This document shows, one piece after another, positions 18,001 to 25,455 of a DNA stretch of 64,000 nucleotides. Each line of letters begins with the position of its first letter. Positions within the stretch are counted from its first letter, which is position 1. The position numbers were made by a program, and so were the translations under genes. Source of the stretch: Burkholderia metallica (GTDB lineage: Bacteria; Pseudomonadota; Gammaproteobacteria; Burkholderiales; Burkholderiaceae); NCBI RefSeq assembly GCF_902832845.1, contig NZ_CADFDB010000002.1, positions 124,001 to 188,000 of the forward strand. Direction: 5' to 3'. The notes under the pieces were generated by a model. That model saw only the letters and a program-made list of their open reading frames with translations. It was not told the origin of the DNA and made no database searches.

Positions 18001-20721
18001 GAAGCGCAGCTCCATCGACCACGCATGGAGCACGCTGCGCGTCGTCATCCTGACATGCGTGCGCCGCCAGCGCGGCACCAGTCCGCTCAATACGGGCAAC
18101 AGGAACGGCAGCGCGATCATCACCAGCACGAAGGCGCTCCAGCCCAGCGATACGGGGAGCGGCTGCATCCATCCGGCCAGTAGCGCGATCAGCATGGCGG
18201 GCGCCGTGAGCGTGCGGCGCAGGTTGTCCAGCATCTTCCAGCGGCCGACCGCCGTCAGCCGTTCATGGCCGGAAATCAACCAAGGCAGGAGCTGCCAGTC
18301 CCCGCGCGCCCACCGGTGCAGGCGTCCCGCCGCGACGTCGTAGCGGGACGGCGACGCTTCGACGACCTCGACATCCGACGCCAGCCCGGCCCGCGCGAAA
18401 ATGCCTTCGAACAGATCGTGACTGAGCACCGTGTTCTCCGGCACGCGGCCGGCGAGCACCGCCTCGAACGCGTCGACGTCGTAGATGCCCTTGCCCGCAT
18501 AGGAGCCTTCGTCGAACAGATCCTGGTAGACATCCGATACGGCCGACACGTAGGGATCGATGCCGTGCGCGCTCGACGACACGCGCTGGAACAGCGACCC
18601 CTCGTCACCGCTTGCGAGGGACGACGTGACGCGCGGCTGAAGCACGCCGTAGCCTTCGACGATGCGCCGGCTCGCCAAATCGAATACCGGCCGGTTGAGC
18701 GGGTGCGCCATCTTGCCGATCAGGCGGCGCACAGTATCGCGCAGCAACCGCGTATCGGCATCGAGCGTGATCACGTAGCGCACGTCAGGCGGCACGCGCG
18801 GCGGCCTGCCTGCCAGCGAGATGAATGTCGTGTCCGACGCCCCGCGCAGCAACCGGTTCAGCTCGTGCAGCTTGCCGCGCTTGCGCTCCCAGCCCATCCA
18901 GCACCGTTCGCCGTCGTTCCACACGCGCTTGCGGTGCAGCAGCAGAAAGCGCTCGCCCTCGCCCGGCGCCGCCGGATAAAGGCGATTCAACCGGTCGATA
19001 CCCGCCACCGCGGATGCCAGCAGCCCGTCGTCGCTGTCCGCGTGCGGGGTGGGCGCGTCCACCCAGTCGGAGAGCAAGGCGAAGTAAAGCGCGCCGTCAG
19101 GGCTCGCCAGGTGATGAATTTCCAGTTGCTCGATCTGCTCGCCGAGCGCCGCTTCCGTCGTCAGCAGCACCGGCACGGCGACCATCGTGCGCAGGCCCGG
19201 CGGAATGCCGTCGAGCAAGGCGAGGCCGGGCAGGATCTTCGCACCGACATCGCGCATCACGCTGCGATTGACGAGCGCGACCGCGGTATCCAGCGCGGGT
19301 AGCAGGCCGGCGACGCCGAGCCAGATCAACCAGTGACCGGGTGGCTCGATGCGAGTGAGCCACGCCAGCATGGCCGTGAGCAGCAGTGCCGCAATCAGCC
19401 CGATACGGCCGAGATAGCCGCCGAGACCGGCGTGGCGCGTCAGGCGCCGTAACCACAACGCAACGGGCGGCCGATAGCCGATCTCCGCCTCGAACGCGGT
19501 GCGGCCGTCCGCCAGCAGGTAGTAACCGGGGTCTGTCTCGCGGGCCGGCACCGCGCCGGCGGCCGGCACGCGGCTCGCCCCTTGCGCCGCTGCATCGGCG
19601 ACGACGCGGCGGGCAATCTCGAGTTCGCTGACGGGCGCGCCGCGGGCAAGCGCTTCCACCGCGTCGCGATACAGGTTGCGCGTGGGGAAATCCATCTCCG
19701 CGAAGCCCGGATGGCTGCGCAGCACCTGATCGACCAGGCTGATGCGCTCGAACAGATCGGTCCAGTCCACTTCCGAAATCAGCCGCATGCTGGTGATCAC
19801 GTTGCGCACGGTCAGGCTGGCGGCGCCCTGCTGATGGTTGACGGAGGCGACGATCTGGTCCGGCGTCGCGCCGCGCGCCGCCAAGTGCCGATGCAGCCAC
19901 GCCAGCGCCGGCGCGACGGCCGGATCGGGATCATGCAGCCGCTGAATCAGTTGCACCGCGAACGCATCGTGCAATACGGCCTGCTCATAACGGGCGACGA
20001 GCGGCTCCGTTTCCACCCGTGCCTGCCCGCGTTCGCCGAGCAGGCGATCCGCGAGCGCGTCGGCGTCGAGTCGCGCGTGCCGATCGTCGATGATCTGGTC
20101 CGCGAGCCGCCGCAGGTTTTCGATCAAGACGATCCGCAGCGTGATCGCCACTGCCCACAGTTCGCCGATCGTCAGCGGTTCCACCGCCTGATAGGCGAGC
20201 ATGAAGCGGCACAGCATATCGGGATCGAAACGGCTGTCCGTATGGGCGACGAATGACCAGTTGATCTCGAATACGCGCGGATACCCGGCAAACGGCCCAT
20301 TGCCGAGCTTGGGCAGTTGCCGGTAATAGCGCGGGGAAAGATCGTCGCGGATCTGCCGCACCTGCTCCGCGACGAGATAGTAGTTGTCGAGCAGCCACTC
20401 CGCTGCCGGCGTGATTTCCTCGCCGCGCGCATCTGCGGCCACCGTATTCCGGTACGCCTTCAGCAGATGATCCGCGTTGTCCTTCAGCCGCGTCGCCAGA
20501 GACGGGCCAGAGGGCGCCCCGGGAAGTACCTTCTGCGCACGCGCCAGACTGCCCGCATGCTGCGCAAGCCGTTCATCGCCGAAGAACTCCTCGCGAATCG
20601 GCCGTGCATTGCTCCATGGCGATGTCCGGCGTCGCGAAACACGCGCAACGTGAATCTTCAACGCACCTTCTCCCAATGACCGCACCACCCGTCCGGCGTC
20701 ATACGCTGTGCGTCGCACCAT
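12037..20721 (-). CDS. ndvB: cyclic beta-1,2-glucan synthase (GT84-GH94)
   Basis: A 2,894-residue giant inner-membrane enzyme, the usual size for NdvB/ChvB. It makes beta-1,2-linked glucan on a protein-bound primer and cyclises it; the cyclic products act in the periplasm in osmoadaptation and host interaction. Order of domains: a soluble N-terminal region; hydrophobic segments near residues 430-490, 850-890 and 980-1010; a family 84 glycosyltransferase region with YVITLDADTR near residue 650; a glycoamylase-like domain around 1480-1550 (IVQAFMAHHQGMSIVAIANA); and two glycoside-phosphorylase-type parts, with the GH94 catalytic motif GTGDWNDGMNRVG near 2560. The start is ATG 20721, which overlaps the stop of the HicB-like gene in TGATG, arguing for translational coupling. 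Long open frames on the other strand are composition artefacts. Confidence 0.95.
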   Translation of the reverse strand: MVRRTAYDAGRVVRSLGEGALKIHVARVSRRRTSPWSNARPIREEFFGDERLAQHAGSLARAQKVLPGAPSGPSLATRLKDNADHLLKAYRNTVAADARGEEITPAAEWLLDNYYLVAEQVRQIRDDLSPRYYRQLPKLGNGPFAGYPRVFEINWSFVAHTDSRFDPDMLCRFMLAYQAVEPLTIGELWAVAITLRIVLIENLRRLADQIIDDRHARLDADALADRLLGERGQARVETEPLVARYEQAVLHDAFAVQLIQRLHDPDPAVAPALAWLHRHLAARGATPDQIVASVNHQQGAASLTVRNVITSMRLISEVDWTDLFERISLVDQVLRSHPGFAEMDFPTRNLYRDAVEALARGAPVSELEIARRVVADAAAQGASRVPAAGAVPARETDPGYYLLADGRTAFEAEIGYRPPVALWLRRLTRHAGLGGYLGRIGLIAALLLTAMLAWLTRIEPPGHWLIWLGVAGLLPALDTAVALVNRSVMRDVGAKILPGLALLDGIPPGLRTMVAVPVLLTTEAALGEQIEQLEIHHLASPDGALYFALLSDWVDAPTPHADSDDGLLASAVAGIDRLNRLYPAAPGEGERFLLLHRKRVWNDGERCWMGWERKRGKLHELNRLLRGASDTTFISLAGRPPRVPPDVRYVITLDADTRLLRDTVRRLIGKMAHPLNRPVFDLASRRIVEGYGVLQPRVTSSLASGDEGSLFQRVSSSAHGIDPYVSAVSDVYQDLFDEGSYAGKGIYDVDAFEAVLAGRVPENTVLSHDLFEGIFARAGLASDVEVVEASPSRYDVAAGRLHRWARGDWQLLPWLISGHERLTAVGRWKMLDNLRRTLTAPAMLIALLAGWMQPLPVSLGWSAFVLVMIALPFLLPVLSGLVPRWRRTHVRMTTRSVLHAWSMELRFALTRFGLSIVMLPQQAWSMGDAIARTLFRLGISRRHLLEWTTAAAAGARDRRTLASTYLQMRGGVTLALLAAAASLTAGWRFDRHTGWLAVPFALVWLAAPAIAYWLSRAPRPAGELAVTPHDARQLRLDARRTWRYFETFVTADDQMLPPDNFQEDPKPVCARRTSPTNIGLYLLSVVSAREFGWLGTQDAVSRLEATLATMRLMSRYRGHFYNWYDTRDLRPLEPRYVSSVDSGNLAGHLIALGNGCRAWANQPAGVGRQAAHEGIGDTLALLRKAVCRNGDVRTALHGEFERAATELEDTLAATDGRAATEWNAITILAATVADVARALMDEVGRVRGGDVDDVLFWAQALEHGVQGHCRDATRTPDEADVLNKRLQVLADSALQMAYAMEFGFLLDPVRNLLSIGYAVADGQRDPGNYDLLASEARLASFVAIAKGDVPARHWFRLGRLATPIGHGAALVSWSGSMFEYLMPSLVMRAPDSSLLARTNHLVVRRQIAYGDGLRLPWGMSESAYNTRDIELTYQYSSFGVPELGLKRDLDQNLVVAPYATALAAMVAPHAAACNFERLRTAGACGRFGFYEALDYTPARVPEGVPVAIVQAFMAHHQGMSIVAIANALLGGRIRTFFHAEPAVRATELLLQERVPGRVAAGRPRVDTRPAGRMHGIDAGVARRLLSANDPAPVTHLLSNGRYAVMLTAAGSGYSRRDDLAVTRWREDATRDDWGSYLYLRDAESGDVWSATWQPTGVVPDSYDVTFTEDRAEFVRRDGTLTTSLEVVVSAEDDAEVRRVSVANTGTRPRVIEFTSYAEIVLAPAAADHAHPAFSKLFIETEYMPASGAILATRRKRAPNEAEVWAAHLAVTVGETVGAEEFDTDRLRVIGRGRSVRLPLALTERRALSASEGAVLDAAFTLRRQLRIEPGAKASIVYWTIVADSRTQLLDLVDKHRDGESFARAAMLAWTQAQVQLRHSAVSLDEAALFQQLAGYMLYSDASMRPGSAALLRHAAAVSAAGGVGASPLWTHGVSGDLPILLVRIDDIEHVAMVRQLIRAHEYWRMKRLEVDLVIINERAASYVQDLQAALEGLVRPRQPPGEAGRGSIFVLREDLMAVAARALFPAVARAVLAARNGRLVDQLRRLGASPLPARPDAASPPLLPPANPSPKGAQAGAGLEYFNGIGGFARGGREYVVILQPGQCTPMPWVNVVANPSCGFLTSVEGGGYTWVTNSREHPLTPWSNDPVTDPPSEVFYIRDDETGVRWGPQAGSIGDDAPSASAFVASHGQGYSRFAHSAADVAVELLQFVPLADPVKISRLTLRNLSSRRRRLSVATYAEWALGAPRSVAAPHTASEIDPPTGALFARNDWSQVYRGSVAFADLCGLQTSWSADRREFIGRNGVLSDPAGFPGSAGASPLSGRVGAGLDPCAALQTTVDLEPGGSVEIVLLLGEGADAAAARQLIAHYRQADLDAIFAAVTAFWDETLGAVQVETPDRAMDLMLNRWLLYQTLSCRIWARAGFYQASGAYGFRDQLQDGMALTVARPALTREHLLRAAARQFPEGDMQHWWLPESGSGVRTRISDDRVWLAHAVAHYVDVSGDRAILDASIPFIDGRPLAADEHDAFFIPRVSETSASLFDHCVRGLESSLAQVGEHGLPLIGTGDWNDGMNRVGEAGRGESVWLGWFLHATLTAFAPLATARGAGELAARWLTRAGALRDALADAGWDGGWYRRGYFDDGTPLGSAGNAECAIDAIAQSWSVLSGAADPARAAQAMDALEARLIRRDDGLALLFAPPFDRSPVDPGYIKGYPPGIRENGGQYTHAATWSVLAFAQMGDGDRAAKLFALLNPVNRSRTRSGANRYRVEPYVVAADVYSVAPHVGRGGWTWYTGSAGWLYRAGIEGLLGLRRHGDMLSIQPCIPRSWPGFRATLRHGASHYDIVVENPDDVSGGVSRLVVDGVRLAAGEAMVRLVDDGRRHSVVVTLGAAQAVLL

Positions 20722-21173
20722 CAACCCGCTTCCGACAGCGATTTCGCGACGGGTTCGAAACGCACGTCGCGATGCTGCGCGGATCGATCGGCGGCGTTCG
20801 CGCACGCCATCGACACGAACGCATCGCGAGTCATGCGCAGCGCGCTCGCCGTCATGTCGATGTCGCGCACGCTGCGCTTCGGCAGGCACAGCGCGATCCG
20901 CACGGAACTCGAGGTCACGCCGGTCAGGTCGATATCGAAGAACCGCCAGATTCCGTTACCCAGGTCGACATCCGACGCCTGCAATATCGCCATGTCCGTG
21001 GTCGGCGGCGGCACGAGACGCGCGGAGCGGTCATAGCAGGCCATGACCTGTCGCGCCGCAGCCGCCTGCAACTCGCCATACGAGTCACCTTCCACATCGA
21101 TTTCCGGAAAATCCGGAAGCGCGCCGCGATAGCGGGGATTCCCGTGATGCGTGATATAGACCGGATATTTCAT
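20721..21173 (-). CDS. HicB-like (type II antitoxin fold) protein
   Basis: A 150-residue protein starting MKYPVYITHHGNPRYRGALP, matching the HicB N-terminal fold: a short Tyr/Pro strand, then PDFPEIDVEGDSYGELQAAAARQV where HicB proteins have 'PD.PG....GDT.eEA...a'. The C-terminal part ends in MTASALRMTRDAFVSMACANAA, which could be a degenerate helix-turn-helix. GGGAG lies seven bases before the ATG. No HicA toxin gene is adjacent; instead the stop codon overlaps the ndvB start in TGATG. It may be a solitary HicB-fold regulator of glucan synthesis; this is inference. A CGTACCGAC half-site lies about 60 bp upstream. Confidence 0.75.
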   Translation of the reverse strand: MKYPVYITHHGNPRYRGALPDFPEIDVEGDSYGELQAAAARQVMACYDRSARLVPPPTTDMAILQASDVDLGNGIWRFFDIDLTGVTSSSVRIALCLPKRSVRDIDMTASALRMTRDAFVSMACANAADRSAQHRDVRFEPVAKSLSEAG

Positions 21174-21350
21174 GAACCGCTCCCGACAGAAAATGACGAC
21201 GAACGTCATCATGCGTTGCGGCGGCCTGACGAGTCGGTACGCTGAAGAACAGTCTGCGGGGCACGTTTCGTGGTGACCTGCCCGCCGTTCACACCCCGGA
21301 TCGCCCGATGCCTCGCCACCCGGTCAGTCAGGCACAACGCGCTCGATCGA

Positions 21351-21366
21351 GGTACGGCACCGTACC
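21351..21366. promoter_or_regulatory. perfect-arm palindrome GGTACG-N4-CGTACC upstream of slipin gene
   Basis: GGTACGGCACCGTACC followed by GATCGG, ending 134 bp before the slipin ATG. It is the best-conserved member of the motif family in this window. Confidence 0.6.
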
Positions 21367-21500
21367 GATCGGCACTGCAATGGCGCGCACACTCACATCA
21401 AGGGCCTCTGTCCCTGTTGCCAGAATGCCCAAGACAATCTGGATGCGGCGTGCTTCATCGCTCATCCGACAGGTCGTTGTCACCCAAACGGAGCCTCACC

Positions 21501-22373
21501 ATGAATCCCATCACACTCGTTTTATCGGCTGCGTTCGTCCTCGCGGCATTCGCCGTCGGCGCGTGGGGCTACCTGTATCTCGCGGTCTCCCTTTTTATCG
21601 TCGCGGTCCTGATCGCGTTGTCCGTGCGGGTCGCCAACGTCTGGGAAAAGTTCGTGATCCTTCGGATTGGCAAGTTGCAAAGCGTCAAGGGTGCCGGTTT
21701 CTTCATGATCATTCCAATCCTGGACAACGTTGTCGCGATCATCGACGAACGTATTCAAACCACCGCCTTCAACGCCGAACAAGCGCTGACCAAAGACACC
21801 GTTCCTGTCAACGTCGACGCCGTGATTTTCTGGCACGTCCATGACGCGCAGAAAGCCGCGCTCGCCATCACCGACTACCGGCAAGCCATTGACCGCGTTG
21901 CGCAAACCTCACTGCGGGAAATGATCGGGGCATCGATGCTGGCTGCATTGTTGTCGGATCGCAAGGCGGCCGACATGCACTTGCGCGACGAGATTGGCAG
22001 AAAGACCGTGGAATGGGGCGTGACTGTCCGCTCGGTCGAGACCCGCGATGTCGCGATCCCGGTCGCGCTGCAGGATTCGATGTCGCGGCAGGCGCAAGCC
22101 GAGCGCGAAAAGCAGGCACGGGTGATCCTCGGCTCGGCGGAGGCCGAAATCGCCGCCAAGTTCGTCGAAGCGTCGCAGGTCTACGAAAATCATCCGGGTG
22201 CGCTTCAGTTGCGGGCGATGAACATCATCTACGAAACGACGAAGGAACGCGGCGCGACGATCCTGATTCCCAGCGCGATGGTGGACAGCCTGAATCCCGT
22301 GCTCGCGCTTGCGATTGCCGGGCATGACGCGGCGGGCGCCGCGCCCGTGCCTTCGCTCAAGACAGCGGCGTAA
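21501..22373 (+). CDS. SPFH/band-7 (slipin-type) membrane protein
   Basis: A 290-residue protein with two adjacent N-terminal hydrophobic segments (residues 5-45) followed by an SPFH domain: VWEKFVILRIGKLQSVKGAG, an IIPILDNVVAIIDERIQT segment, TKDTVPVNVDAVIFWHVHD and a TSLREMIGASML motif. This is the slipin/stomatin pattern. Such proteins oligomerise on the membrane and organise microdomains or partner proteases. The C-terminal helix (SMSRQAQAEREKQARVILGSAEAEIAAK) is the expected coiled coil. GGAG lies eight bases before the ATG at 21501; the frame is open upstream but has no better start. It lacks an adjacent NfeD partner. It ends the stress-gene block. Confidence 0.9.
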   Translation: MNPITLVLSAAFVLAAFAVGAWGYLYLAVSLFIVAVLIALSVRVANVWEKFVILRIGKLQSVKGAGFFMIIPILDNVVAIIDERIQTTAFNAEQALTKDTVPVNVDAVIFWHVHDAQKAALAITDYRQAIDRVAQTSLREMIGASMLAALLSDRKAADMHLRDEIGRKTVEWGVTVRSVETRDVAIPVALQDSMSRQAQAEREKQARVILGSAEAEIAAKFVEASQVYENHPGALQLRAMNIIYETTKERGATILIPSAMVDSLNPVLALAIAGHDAAGAAPVPSLKTAA

Positions 22374-23129
22374 TCGCTAGCTCGTATTCACTCCCCTGCG
22401 ACGCCTTGCACAGATCGCCCGGACATTGCCAGAACGGGGTACACCTACAATTTGATGGCGAGTCTGTTGTGAATACTCCACCATGGGCAGGAGGCAGAAA
22501 TCGCTTTACCACGTTACAACGCGGGGATGGTCGCGGCGAAGGTCAGTCCGACACTCATTCCAGATCGGCCGTCGATCCTGATATAGCATCGATTGCTGAA
22601 CCTGCGTGAACGTGTCATGGCAAGAAGGTAGTGGCCGCGCTCATATCGCAAAGGCTGATCTTCGAATTGCACCTGGTTCGTCACCGAGACGGTGCCGCCG
22701 ACGCGCCACGCGACTGCTGCTACGAAGTTCGCCTGGTTCGCGTCGGCAACTGACCCGACATGCGCCGCGATGACAGTGCATCACCTTGCGGGAGACTCGC
22801 GCGCCCTTTTCCGGGCTTTCATTTCCTATTAACGGTTGGTTTGACGGTATGCCTCGAACCCGTCGGCATGGCACCCAGACAACAACCATTTGATTTTAAA
22901 CCAATATTTAGTGGGGGCGGGTCGCAAACCCGCATGCAGTCTAGAGCGCTCTAACCGGAGAACTCCACGGAAATCAAGGTTACCCCTCACCGCATCCCAC
23001 TCTTGCGTATCGGAGCCAGCGAGATCACGTTCCCATCGTCCAAGCGGGAAACGAAAAACGCATAGTTGCACCGAGGTACCAGTGCTCATCATCGCCCGGC
23101 AGCAGTTGCAGCTCCGGGCAATGAACCCG
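22374..23129. other. 756-bp gap with decayed gene fragments
   Basis: No intact gene. On the minus strand a frame of about 90 codons ending at TAA 22516-22514 reads naturally (for example ANQANFVAAVAWRVGG and GMSVGLTFAATIPAL) but has no start; near 23090-23010 another short stretch (PELQLLPGDDEHWYLGATMR) reads like the tail of an outer-membrane protein. A hairpin GCGGGT-N5-ACCCGC sits at 22917-22933. I read this as old, degraded sequence at the edge of the stress block. Confidence 0.4.
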
Positions 23130-23534
23130 TCACCGCAAATCCGACGGTTTCAGCAAGACGCTCACCACGTGTGCACGCCAGACTTTGCACTTCGCAATTA
23201 CGGGGATCCACGCGCCACGAGGCCGCAGGCGCGCTGAAGCACGAACGGCCACCGTGGAATCGACCATCGGCTCGCTGCTGGAACGATCCTCCATCCCGCG
23301 AAAAGCACGAACCTTGGCTCTCAGTAGCCGGACGTCAGGCGCGAGAAACATGTCGTACTTCGACGACGTCCGAATCCATCGGTCGATTTCCGCGACGCAA
23401 TTGATGACGATCGGACGAACGTTCATCCGTGCCAGGTAGCGGTAATCCTCGGGAATCGCGTCGTCGGCGCGCAAGCGCGCGACAGACGCAAACAGCAGCA
23501 GCAACGTGGCAAGAAAAATCAGCAGGCCCTTCAT
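23130..23534 (-). CDS. small exported hypothetical protein
   Basis: A 134-residue protein starting MKGLLIFLATLLLLFASVAR, with a clear Sec signal peptide that probably cleaves after LRA (about residue 22). The mature part has two cysteines (in IVINCVAEIDRW and PVIAKCKVWRA) about 70 residues apart that could form a disulfide, and an LRPRGAWIPVIAKC segment. The NC-A.. and RG.W..V.C pattern resembles small BspC-like periplasmic proteins of Burkholderia; I hold that weakly. It lies 58 bp downstream of the ClC gene on the same strand and is likely cotranscribed. No good ribosome-binding site precedes the ATG. Confidence 0.6.
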   Translation of the reverse strand: MKGLLIFLATLLLLFASVARLRADDAIPEDYRYLARMNVRPIVINCVAEIDRWIRTSSKYDMFLAPDVRLLRAKVRAFRGMEDRSSSEPMVDSTVAVRASARLRPRGAWIPVIAKCKVWRAHVVSVLLKPSDLR

Positions 23535-23592
23535 GAGTCGAGACGAATGCAGTGAATGATCTTCGATGCCCCGGAACCATGCCCGCAAAAGG

Positions 23593-24912
23593 TCATCGGT
23601 GGTCCGAGGGGAAATAGCGTGCTGACAACGCTTCGTACAGCGGCGGCGCAAAGAATCGCGACACGCGGCTGGCGATCAGCGCCGTGGCCATCAGCGAGAT
23701 GACCAGTGCGTGGCCGTTGATCATCTCGATCACGATCACGAACGCGGTGATCGGGCTCTGCGTGACCGCGGCCAGATAGCCGACCATCCCGAGCGCGATC
23801 AGCATTTGCAACTGCATGCCCGAGAACAGGATATGCAGCGTGTTGCCGATCCCTGCGCCGATCGCAAGCGACGGGGCAAACAAGCCGCCCGGCGCGCCGG
23901 GCAGGTACGAGCCGATCATCGAAACCATCTTGAACACCGGATACAGGACGCTCACGTCCGTGTGGCTCTCGAGCATGCCGCGGGCTTCCGCGTATCCGCT
24001 GCCGAACGTATGGCCGTGTGTCGCGACGCCGACGACCGCGACGACCAGCCCGCACGCCGCGCCGAACAGCACCGGCTGGCCGGCACGAAAATCCTGAAGC
24101 CGTTGCGGCATCCAGCGTCGCGTGTTGAGTAACAGCCAGCAGAAGATTCCGCCCATGACGCCCGCGATCACACCGATGAGGACGACCGCGAGCGCCAGCG
24201 ACTCAGGCAGGTGCGCACCGACATCGATCGTGCCGAAATAAACGTAGTTGCCCTGAATGCCGAGCGATACGATACCGGCGAAGATGATCGCGGTGATCAG
24301 CACACCGCTCGTGCGTTGTTCGAAACTTCGCGTGAGTTCCTCGATGGCGAACACGACGCCCGCGAGCGGTGCATTGAACGCAGCGGAAAGGCCCGCTGCC
24401 GCGCCTGCGAGGGCCAGCCGGTGCTCGAGGACGCCCGGGCGAATCGCACGAAACCGCTGGGGATAGAACTTCCGCAGGTTGAACATGAGTGCGGCACCGA
24501 CGTGAATCGTCGGACCTTCCCGGCCGATCGTGAATCCGCCGAGAATGGCCAGGAACGAGACAAGGATCTTCCCGACCAGGATCCTCAACTTGAGCAACCG
24601 CGCGCCGGTGTTGCCCGGGGCGTGCAGCATCGCAATCACCTGGGGAATGCCGCTCCCCTCCGCACCATCGAAGAATCTCCGCGTGAGCCAGACTGTCACC
24701 GCACCGATCAGCGGCGTGACGATCAGCGGCAGCCACGCATGTCGGGTGGCATAGCCCAGAAACACCGCGTAGCCGAAATCGATCAGCTTCGCGTAAAGCA
24801 CCGCCACGAGGCCGACAGCCACCGCACCCAGCCAGAACACGCCATAGTGAAGCCACAGACGCCGCGCATGCAGCAGCGCGCGGCGATCGGCGAGCGCGGA
24901 AATGCGGATCAT
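23593..24912 (-). CDS. ClC-family chloride channel/transporter
   Basis: A 439-residue polytopic membrane protein of the ClC family. The conserved anion-pathway motifs are in order: GSGIPQV (residues 86-92), GREGP (130-134, with the gating glutamate at 132), and GGLFAPS in the second half. The retained Glu is typical of H+/Cl- exchangers and of many channels, so the mode of transport is open. There is no C-terminal CBS pair. GGGGAG lies five bases before the ATG at 24912, favoured over the GTG at 24930. Confidence 0.93.
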   Translation of the reverse strand: MIRISALADRRALLHARRLWLHYGVFWLGAVAVGLVAVLYAKLIDFGYAVFLGYATRHAWLPLIVTPLIGAVTVWLTRRFFDGAEGSGIPQVIAMLHAPGNTGARLLKLRILVGKILVSFLAILGGFTIGREGPTIHVGAALMFNLRKFYPQRFRAIRPGVLEHRLALAGAAAGLSAAFNAPLAGVVFAIEELTRSFEQRTSGVLITAIIFAGIVSLGIQGNYVYFGTIDVGAHLPESLALAVVLIGVIAGVMGGIFCWLLLNTRRWMPQRLQDFRAGQPVLFGAACGLVVAVVGVATHGHTFGSGYAEARGMLESHTDVSVLYPVFKMVSMIGSYLPGAPGGLFAPSLAIGAGIGNTLHILFSGMQLQMLIALGMVGYLAAVTQSPITAFVIVIEMINGHALVISLMATALIASRVSRFFAPPLYEALSARYFPSDHR

Positions 24913-24969
24913 CGGTCTCCCCCCAACCACTCGTCAGTCTTGTTCATCGTCAAACGATGTCCGGATCGT

Positions 24970-25233
24970 TCAGGTTCGCCGCACCGGCGGCTTCATGCCG
25001 AATGCGATCGCGAGCCATACCGCAACCACGCCGGCACAGATCAGAAACACCATGTTCGGACCGCCCTGCTTCAGCAGCCAGCCGCCCACGATGCGGCCGA
25101 GCAGCACGTTGTCGCTGCTCGGGATGGGTTTTCGCGTAGGCGAGAACGCCGGCATGATCATGAACAGGCCGGGCATGCGCAGCGCGAAAATCGCCGCGAG
25201 CGACGTGGTCGCGCGCAATTCGGGCGCGGTCAT
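24970..25233 (-). pseudogene. MFS transporter remnant with a large internal deletion
   Basis: The first residues, MTAPELRATTSLAAIFALRM and GLFMIMPAFS, are the N-terminus of a 12-helix MFS transporter. After DNVLLG the frame jumps directly to GGWLLKQGGPNMVFLICAGVVAVWLAIAFGMKPP, which belongs to the last helix and C-terminus. Only 87 codons remain where about 390-460 are expected, so roughly 1 kb is missing, in frame. It cannot encode a working transporter. An operator-like site (25443-25455) matching one at the MarR gene lies upstream. Confidence 0.8.
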
Positions 25234-25299
25234 GCGCGAAAACACGGTGGACGACTGGGCATCGTTGACGCGATTTACCGAACAGATCCAACAACGAAC

Positions 25300-25325
25300 A
25301 AAAAAACCCGCTGGGCAGCCGGGTT
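25300..25325 (-). terminator. intrinsic terminator
   Basis: On the minus strand AACCCG-N9-CGGGTT is followed by a run of seven T. The inner bases (CTG/CAG) extend the stem. It would end minus-strand transcription coming from the MarR side, ahead of the MFS remnant. Confidence 0.7.
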
Positions 25326-25442
25326 CAAAAAGCTCGCCCTCGCCTTTCGTATCGGGACGACAGGACGTCGAGTGACGCAAGCTGAGGGAGCACATCAGAA
25401 TTCGCAGTTCCGCAGAATTTCAGCATCGTAACATGGCAACTA

Positions 25443-25455
25443 GTCATGATGTGAC
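25443..25455. promoter_or_regulatory. operator-like inverted repeat GTCAT-N3-GTGAC
   Basis: GTCATGATGTGAC. The same arms with another centre (GTCATCACGTGAC) occur at 26296-26308 in the MarR promoter, suggesting both are bound by this MarR protein. It is 210 bp upstream of the MFS remnant. Confidence 0.5.

Noticed and set aside
14983-18183. Long open frame (over 1,000 codons) antisense to ndvB
   Set aside because: Codon composition of the GC-rich ndvB gene leaves the opposite strand open; the antisense protein is Arg/Gln/His-rich with no recognisable domain or start signal.
20721-21173. Complete hicAB toxin-antitoxin module
   Set aside because: No HicA-sized gene is on either side; only the HicB-like protein is present and it is coupled to ndvB.
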